From Pycnopodia helianthoides (Eukaryota > Echinodermata > Asteroidea > Forcipulatida > Asteriidae), in assembly GCA_032158295.1 (NCBI GenBank), contig CM063261.1, forward strand, positions 2,170,001 through 2,234,000: DNA of 64,000 nt. The letters run 5' to 3'. Below are positions 56,952 to 64,000 of the stretch, piece after piece. A program made the translations under genes and the position numbers. How positions within the stretch are numbered: the stretch's first letter is position 1; each line of letters begins with the position of its first letter. Below the pieces are notes generated by a model. It ran no database searches and was not told the DNA's origin. It saw only the letters and a program-made list of their open reading frames with translations.

Positions 56952-57330
56952 ATGGAAACGTTTCGGATCAACCACCAGAGTACGCCATTTTGAACGATGA
57001 TAGCCCAAATTCAACCGGCTTTGATAACTTTTCCACCACGGCCGAGCCGTATCACACGCCGCCGTCCTACAAAGTCGAGACGGCAGTTTTTGTGGCCAAA
57101 GTGATCTCCGTGGGCTTGATCATCCTGCTGACGGTGGTAGGCAACATCATCGTGATAACAATATACTCTCCAATAAGCACATGAGAAACACTACATATTT
57201 CTACTGGCGAATTTGGCAGTTGCTGATATCACCATTGCGTTGATATCAGAATGGACGTGGCTGGTCAACCACTTGATGTCTGTCTGGGTGTTTGGATCGG
57301 CCATGTGCAAGATGTCCGCGCTGGTTCAAG
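56952..57330 (+). pseudogene. Class A GPCR, first coding exon (N-terminus to start of TM3), with three apparent 1-bp deletions
   Basis: The exon encodes an extracellular N-terminus with N-glycosylation sequons (NVS, NST, NFS), then TM1 with the GN signature (ISVGLIILLTVVGNIIVITI; GGC-AAC at 57140-57145), ICL1 with NKHMRNTTYF, TM2 with LANLAVADI (Asp2.50 codon at 57225-57227), ECL1 with WVFG and the Cys preceding TM3 (57306-57308). A consensus donor CAAG|GTGAGT ends it at 57330 in phase 1. This is the layout of peptide-type rhodopsin GPCRs; the subfamily is not resolved. ATG at 56952 has good context (ACAATGG) but is out of frame with the body. Single missing bases near 56957-56960, 57161-57173 and 57200-57204 would restore one frame. 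It is a pseudogene or has assembly errors. Later exons lie outside the window. Confidence 0.8.
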
Positions 57331-57347
57331 GTGAGTAGAATAAGTAT

Positions 57348-57505
57348 GGCCTTTTCGAAACCACGGCTTAGGCTTGAGCTCGCTCCGGCTTGGGCTCCGT
57401 CAATTATGTTGATAACGTGTGCTTTCGGTACGGGGCTTCAAGATCAAGCAGGCGGACGGAAATTAAGCCAGAGCCCACACCGAAACCGTGGTTTCTAAAA
57501 GGGCC
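57348..57505. mobile_element. Foldback MITE family D in the GPCR intron
   Basis: Ends GGCCTTTTCGAAACCACGGC and ACCGTGGTTTCTAAAAGGGCC. The internal GGGGCTTCAAGATCAAGCAGGCGGACGG resembles the copy at 6224. It begins 17 bp past the GTGAGT donor of the GPCR exon. Confidence 0.8.
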
Positions 57506-60243
57506 CATGACTGTGATTGGATTGGCTACGGCTTCAAGTAGACGTAAATGAAGAAGCTAAAAGCCGTAAGCCGATCTTTATCAAGCTGCCACCTTCTCAT
57601 GTCAAGTTTCATGTGTTCTAATCAAAAACTGTACACTAATTTCTATTATACGGAAAGAGTACAGACTTTTATTTCACATAATATAGCCTCATTTTGATTG
57701 ACATCTACTTGGATGAAAGACAAGATGGATGCACCACGATAAGGTTTACACTTTTTCTTTTAAAACCGTGAGTGCCGTGTTGAAATTAAAGGTGATGAGT
57801 TTCTCGTAACCATGGTAAACAAAATTTGTTTAAGATAATTAACCCTTTGTGCCACACACGACGAAATTTACAGACATTAGTTGAAGATAATCGCAAAGCA
57901 GAAAACACGATCACAGATCAAATGTTCACAAAATCTTCCTTTGGGGATATTAGGATACAAATTAAGTGTCTCTTGCTCAACCGCAAGCAGTTGAGTGCTT
58001 ATAAATTGCCTACGTTAAAGTTGCCTCGTGCAAAACAATGTTTGCTTGGTTGCCCACCTACAAATATGCGATTATTACGCTAATAGTCTCAACATTAAAG
58101 CGACCTGACTATTACACGTGCAGTATCCGTTTAAACTAACGTTTTACAACAGATTGGAGAAGTACCAGGTGCTTTCCCAGCATTATACCCGTAGAAAGTG
58201 GGTTCGAACCCTGACTTGATCCGAGCGCATGCGCTTCGGACGGGATGCCACAGCCCCTGTTGGCATATGTCTCTATAAACTTACAAGATTTCTAATAATG
58301 ATTCGTTGACGATAAAATAAGTTTTACAAAAATATAAATTTCAATGGAAATCTAAATTTCAATGGAACTGACAAAACTGATATTATTGGTTTTTTTTCTC
58401 CGATATCTCTCCATTATCCAGTTCTGCAGCAGATTATTAACGAACGCTCTGTCAGACACAGTACACGTATGCACAAATGCACCTCCTTTCGTGCACTGAA
58501 ATAATACTTGAATAACAAGATGTTTGTATCACCCTTATTAGAATTACCCATTTTTATCTCACGTCATTGTGACCAAAACATAAAAGACCAAACGATTTTT
58601 GTTGAATGAATGGGCAGAAAGCAGGTCGTGAGTACAGAACACATTTCAGCCACCGGCGAGTTTTATCAGAGGGGCTGTATTTTCTATAAAAACCCTGCCG
58701 TTTCAGCCGCTGATCGGGTTTAATTTAATAATATAGGCAACCCCCTTCGAGGCCGTTTCAGGAAGTCCTTGACAGAGCGGCTCCTCAAGACGAGGCTGAA
58801 TAACAGAAAAACAGCATAAAAAGCTCAAAAGGGGGACAGGAGAAACACGAATATTTATTAAAGCCACCTTTTCAAAACCGACTGCCAAAAGCCGTAACTT
58901 CGTTGCCACTGAAAGATACACTGTAACGCGGCCTTTGGGGTCGAGTGGGAATCATGGGGGAGAGTGAGTATGTTGTTGCGGGGGGGGGGTGGGCTTTTAA
59001 GATGCAGATCTTCAATGGGTGCGGTGTAGCCCTCTAGCGTAGGCTACCGTCGTTTCTAGGACGCTGTACGGAAGCTGGAAGTACATACTGAATAAAGCAA
59101 TTCCGTGTGAAAAAAGGGCCAAAATTAATTTGTTTTTCTATAGCCTCATTTCGGTTGCGTGGAAGAAAAACCAGAATTATATAGGAGGATCGTCATCTTG
59201 TATTAACGTCTATATTCCTTCAAAAGAACCCATGGTTCAAAGAAATTATACAGGATTAATAAGGATACAAAAACATCATTGTCTAATCTTAGGCTGAAAC
59301 CGTACTGATCATGAAGTTCATACCGGAATCATTTTTTTATGTGAAATATTTCCCTCTGAAATGAAGTCATATTAGGCCCTACTGATCAAGGTATATGGTT
59401 GATCACACCAAAAATGAACACTGTCTGCGACTATTTTTGTCTGTCTCTGCTCTACAAATCCCGTATAATACTTTTAAGAAATGATTTTAGACTCATTTGA
59501 CTTTTGGTTCATTTCGTACATCTCACCTTTAACGATAACACATAAAAGCAACTATAATAGAGAGCAGTTTAATGATAACAGTATCGAGTTTTCATAGGAA
59601 ACATCGCCATGCACTCGGATTTAACTTTCCGCAACGAATTCAGTGAACATTACACGCCATCCCTCGCTGCAGTTCCGTAGTTAAATAAAGTTAGACCGTA
59701 TAGGGTTTCTCCGCTCATTTACCGTCTGGCCGGCTGTGTTGATACGATGTGTTCCTAAACTCACACTCAGCTTATTTCCGTTGGCTGGGAAAATAACCAC
59801 TAAACTCAATATTGCTTAGATCAAGACGAGGAAGCCTTATTGCGACTCGACTTGGGTGTCGAGTGGTATCAGGGAGGTAACTTACAGAATACAAAAGCAT
59901 CCCAGGAGATGGTTGGTTACCACGCGTAGTGTTCCAACTATCTTAGAATTTCAAGAAATTTACATCCTTGGAATTGTCCGGGGGAAGTTGTTTTGAAGAC
60001 GACATTTCACAATCAAACGACATTTCACTTAAAGTGGCTGTAAATAGTACGCAAATACCGACTATGTTGTTTTGGGAAAGCATGTCTTGAATGATAGATG
60101 TGGAGCACAGCGCACGATCAAACATTCTCTGTGATTGACAGTTTAATTCCATCTATCTGAAACGGTATTCAAAACATGAATTATGTATATAATGTGTTGA
60201 CCGAAAGCAATTTTCAATTTCAGCGGACGGTATGAGGGTGACA
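57506..60243. other. Probable GPCR intron, no exon seen
   Basis: No TM3/DRY-encoding sequence or other GPCR motif in any frame. A B-box-like GGGTTCGAACCC lies at 58200-58211 without an A box, probably a SINE relic. A G tract lies at 58980-58989. The minus frame at 58703-58921 is unsupported. Confidence 0.35.
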
Positions 60244-60585
60244 TTAAAGGGAGGGTATACCTTTGGTAATTACTCAAATAAATGAAAGACCATAAACACT
60301 TACTTGGTCAGAAGCACTGCAGCAGTTGATAATGGATAACATTTTGAGAAACAATTCCCTTCAAAGGAATGTGGTTTTAGAGAGAGGGATTCAAAAGCAT
60401 TTCAATCTGAGAAACGTTTCTGCATGAAACGTTTCTCAGATTGTGTATTCCAATTACGGATTATTCTTTCGGCGATATCTCAAAAACGCGACCACCTTTT
60501 GAAATGAAATTTTTCGCAGGTTAGTTTTACAGCTTATATATCTACATTTGTATAGAATTGAAACAATTCTAGCATCTTTAATACT
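60244..60585. mobile_element. MITE family A2 subfamily, left terminus and body
   Basis: TTAA at 60244-60247, then AGGGAGGGTATACCTTTGGT and TTACTCAAATAAATGAAAG. The body contains a perfect hairpin AATCTGAGAAACGTTTC / GAAACGTTTCTCAGATT with a 5-base loop (60404-60442). The right terminus was not found; its complement occurs in the fragment ending at 25236. Confidence 0.7.
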
Positions 60586-60672
60586 GAATGGGTTTGATCG
60601 AAGACAAGAATTAATTAACACCCTCACTCCCTGAATTGTTTTATTTCCACAGTCCTCAAAAATTAACCAGAT

Positions 60673-60830
60673 AGTGTAACTCCCGGATCAGAATTGTTCA
60701 GGTCACGGCTCCTTGGGGCCTGACCCATTTCTGGGTCAGCGTGACCCGGAATCTGTGTCAAAATGACTCATAATTGGTTTAAACTGACGCAAAACCCGAG
60801 TTAACATGCAATTTTTAAAACCAGTTTAAT
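60673..60830. mobile_element. MITE family C, copy
   Basis: AGTGTAACTCCCGGATCAGA, GGGGCCTGACCCATTTCTGG, GTCAGCGTGACCCGGAATCT and ACTGACGCAAAACCCGAGTT. The right half is missing after TTTTTAAAACCAGTTT. Confidence 0.75.
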
Positions 60831-63800
60831 GCCTCAATCCTCAAAATCCTCAAGTGTCTTCGACAGCCAATCTTCCCCAATCCTCCAGTATCATCCACAC
60901 TTTATGTTGCATTATCGTCAATCCTCCATAATCATCCAATGGTAAACTTGCAAGTGTGCCTCAATCTTTCAAATCCATCCAAATCTTTAAGTTCATCTTG
61001 AAAAAAAAAATCGCTGTCTTAAACACCACATATATGCAACAACAAAAAAACATATACAAGGCTATCAAAATCGACAATAGGCCTATGCACGAACATGCAT
61101 ATAGCAAATACAATTCACAAATATTATTAAACATTTAACACTTTTTTCAAAAATGTGTCCTCCTAATTTGAAATTTTCACAAACTGTTCGTATTTTTCCT
61201 TTGTTAATAGTCACCTCCAAGACCAATGATATACCTGACCTTTAAACATAACATAATCAATCTAGAGTATCCCGATTGTATCTTGAAAGCTCTCAAACTT
61301 TATTTCAATGCATAAAAATGGGGGAGGGCGACTTATGTGCTTATATAGCACTATCTACAATCATTTCATCTCCGGGTCTAGAAATCGTTTATAACTAGGA
61401 TTAAAATAGCAACTGCATGAATAAAGTGGAAGCCACACACGTGATAGGCATGGCAACAACCGACGTTTCATCTGACACAATGGTGGACGTCAAGCAATTG
61501 TTTTACCTTGAGGCGACAACCGCTGCTTTATACGGCTTCGTAATTGGCTGATTTCCAACAAAACAAAGTGATGAATTTTGATTCAAGCTTACGCCTTTTT
61601 GAGGTATGGTGGACACTGTATGAGTGCACTGTTTGGTGTGGGGTAATACAGACAGATATGCCCTATAGGCCAGATAGTGTCATAGTATGGTGTCCGCCAT
61701 ATCTAAAAGGGCCTATTGTGTTGAGTTTCTACACTGGCAACATAGATTATGAGACAAATTTCAAAGACAGAGGATGTGTTTTGATTCTAACTGTAATTAG
61801 TTTCCTGTGCGCGATAAAGAGAGGCATGCTGAAATGGATGAAGCTATTTTCTTGAAAGCAACATGCAGTGGGTTTTTAACCGACTTTTTAAAGACTTCTT
61901 CCGAAATATTGTTCTTTTAAGACTGAGATTACCACCGAGTAATGAACTTGTGACAATAACAGCCGAAGCTTGGATTTCTAATAAAATTAAACACTCCATC
62001 GACACTTTCACTTTTATATATAGAAAAGTGTTACAATGGACAATTTGGAAAACTGTTTTATTTCAGCAAATGTTGACCCATCTTCCATGCAGATCCTGCA
62101 TGCAACTATAAACTAGAAACAATGAAGCTTCATGAAAATTATAACAACGGTCATTAATTTGGAACAGAGGTTTCACAGTTATTTCTACCCAGTGAAGCGT
62201 AGGACATTTAGTCTCGTGTTTAAGGTCATCTATGAGTTTATACCAACATGTCACTTTTAATCATAATAACAAAAATTAACAACACGTCATAATAATGGTC
62301 CACGTAGTGGTTCAGTTCAAAACCCTGAAATGCACCGGTCTCGAATGATCTACTTCACAGTCATCACCAACTGCACGTTTCATTGGAAATGACAGCACAT
62401 GTCAGGTACTCTTTAGATCTGGTGTTCGTTTCAACACAAAACGAGACGTGCCGGCTGCCTCTAAATGATACGTTTGCTACAAAATGACAACTTGTCACCG
62501 GTCAATACATCTTCTTTACCCTTCGGTTTCAGAAAAAACAGTTTTGACAGGTGATATTTATTAACTAGGCCTATTAAAGGCTAGAGAGAAAAATGGTTTT
62601 AAAATAATCAGAAGTTGTTTTGAATCTCCAAGATTAATTTATATATCTGTGATAGTATCACATACCCTCAATAATTGTTTTCTTCTAACATACCAGAACG
62701 TCTGAGAAATGATTCCCCAATCACGCGGTTTATGTTTCGAATTGCATTAACTATACACAGGGGACATTGCCTACGATGTGGAAAGTCAAGTTAGAACAAT
62801 ATTATTTGCCATATGTTCGCATCAAGAGAATCCATGTGGGATGCGGTCGTTCTCAAATGCTGTAGCATTTGGTTTCTGTGGCGCTACAAACACATTCTGA
62901 TGACTTTATTAAGACAGTAATGAAAACAAATGTGTTCCCAGGAGAAGAAATGTTACTTCTATTTATAAGCACGGGTGGAGTAAAACTCGAATCTGTGCGG
63001 GGATACTAAAGTCTATCACTATCAGATAGCTGAAATCCTCAACCCGTGCGAAACAAAAGCAACACATTATTTTAAGAGCATTGGAATAACAGTGTAGATC
63101 AACGATAGCTTTAGTCGAGATGCAATCAATAGCCTGCAAACTTAAACCCTCGTAAATATTTGTCGTGTTATACTCAGCGCTTGTTGCTCCGAAGAAGGGG
63201 TGGAGACGAAGAGACAAACGGAGAGAAGCGGGCAAGGAGTGGGATGCCGTAGGGGTCTCAGATGGAGCGACTCTTACGGCCGGTGTGGCCTGCCTGGATT
63301 GGGTGTCATATCGCATATCACGGGGCAAGGGAGCTGACATTAATTGAAAGCTCAATATGAACGGAAACTGGGCCGTACGGTTCACGTTGCACAATACCCT
63401 CCCTCAAAATGAATGACAACATCTGATATTAAGACCATATTTCGAGCTTTTTGACTGGTGCAAAGTCGGAACAAAAGAAAAATTAACAATGCATGAATAA
63501 AAATAAATTGATTTAAAATAGACAGCCTTTATCAACAAACAACAATCAAGGGTCCACAATGATTCATGAATATAGTTGGACCCAAACTTTCTTGTTATTC
63601 ATACGTTTTGCAGGACCCAGCGTATACGCTGAATCTTTTGGGGCTCGTCTTGTATTGTCTTAAAGGCCCACTTGTAATCGTGAATTCGTACACAGCTACA
63701 CAATTTAGGGTCGCAGTACTCTACTTTATAGTACCTGCACTGTACTATAGTACTCAAGCTAACCTCAGTTATTGTATCCCTCGTATTTGTTCAATTACCA

Positions 63801-64000
63801 AATGGATAAAGCCTAATACAATAATATACCGTTCTTGATTCTAATGCACATCATAGTCATACTGTTGTACTTTATTGTATTGATCGTACATTACACACAC
63901 ATGTACTCAACAAGAAGTTAATGCAGGGAGCTAAACCATTCCGGGCAATTTGATAAATAAAAGGGATAACAACGAAATCCTCACGGAATTTGTTTATGGG
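60831..64000. other. No recognised gene (possibly GPCR intron)
   Basis: TCCTCAAT/CCTCCA words recur at 60835-60935 (a loose TCCTCAATCCTC-type repeat). The frames at 61544-61855, 61863-62111 and minus 62963-63394 have no domain. AGTACT-rich palindromic words lie at 63716-63765. Nothing else seen. Confidence 0.35.

Noticed and set aside
57826..58083. Next exon of the GPCR
   Set aside because: No TM3, DRY or other receptor motif in its translation.
62963..63394. 143-codon minus-strand frame
   Set aside because: Composition shifts midway, no domain, and a GC-rich plus-strand frame overlaps it.

Overview
The window looks like a piece of animal nuclear genome, most likely an echinoderm and perhaps a sea star. 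It is moderately AT-rich by eye. It has no operons, no long reading frames and no bacterial signals. It has intron-type splice sites, tRNA-derived SINEs, a LINE reverse-transcriptase remnant and a dense load of short inverted-repeat transposons (MITEs) and minisatellites. The taxonomic guess rests on one peptide-type GPCR exon and on repeats that resemble, from memory, those of echinoderm and other deuterostome genomes. No database was searched.

Only one clear host gene is visible: the first coding exon of a class A (rhodopsin-like) GPCR at 56952-57330, which ends at a strong GTGAGT donor. Its reading frame needs three single-base corrections, so it is either a young pseudogene or a place where the assembly dropped bases. 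No later GPCR exon was seen, so 57331-64000 may be intron 1. Weaker gene-like pieces are an ORF with a downstream polyadenylation signal (18315-18644), an 82-bp candidate exon (34228-34309), a promoter or untranslated-exon candidate ending in a good donor (about 20700-21315), and a CpG-rich, frame-broken coding-like stretch (8563-9026).

The rest is mostly repeat. Family A1 is TTAA-flanked MITEs with AGGAACATTACAG termini (39, 3541, 26639). Family A2 is TTAA-flanked MITEs with AGGCACTGGACAC-type or AGGGAGGGTATAC-type termini (9636, 10859, 60244 and fragments). Family B is foldbacks with GCCCAATTTCATAGAGCTGC termini inserted at CCWGG (1585, 11281, 11709, 30567, 30742, 36524, 51353 and fragments). 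Family C is TA-flanked palindromic elements packed with GGGTCA/TGACCC words (eleven copies or fragments). Family D is foldbacks with GGCCSTTTTCGAAACC-type termini (1231, 6224, 27468, 29343, 57348). A hairpin MITE at 15303 sits inside a minisatellite. Several elements are nested, which gives a relative order of insertion.

Other structure includes a 236-bp higher-order minisatellite at 14.3-15.5 kb, a nearly identical 0.9-kb tandem duplication at 40.46-42.28 kb, further minisatellites at 19.5, 30.2, 31.6, 35.4, 38.6, 47.2 and 55.0 kb, a high-identity 81/86-bp inverted repeat at 8.1-8.4 kb, an orphan histone-type stem-loop at 43.6 kb, and a recurring GTCGAAACGT motif that may derive from Penelope-like elements. 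I found no rRNA, CRISPR array or bacterial/plasmid feature, and no convincing new molecular system.
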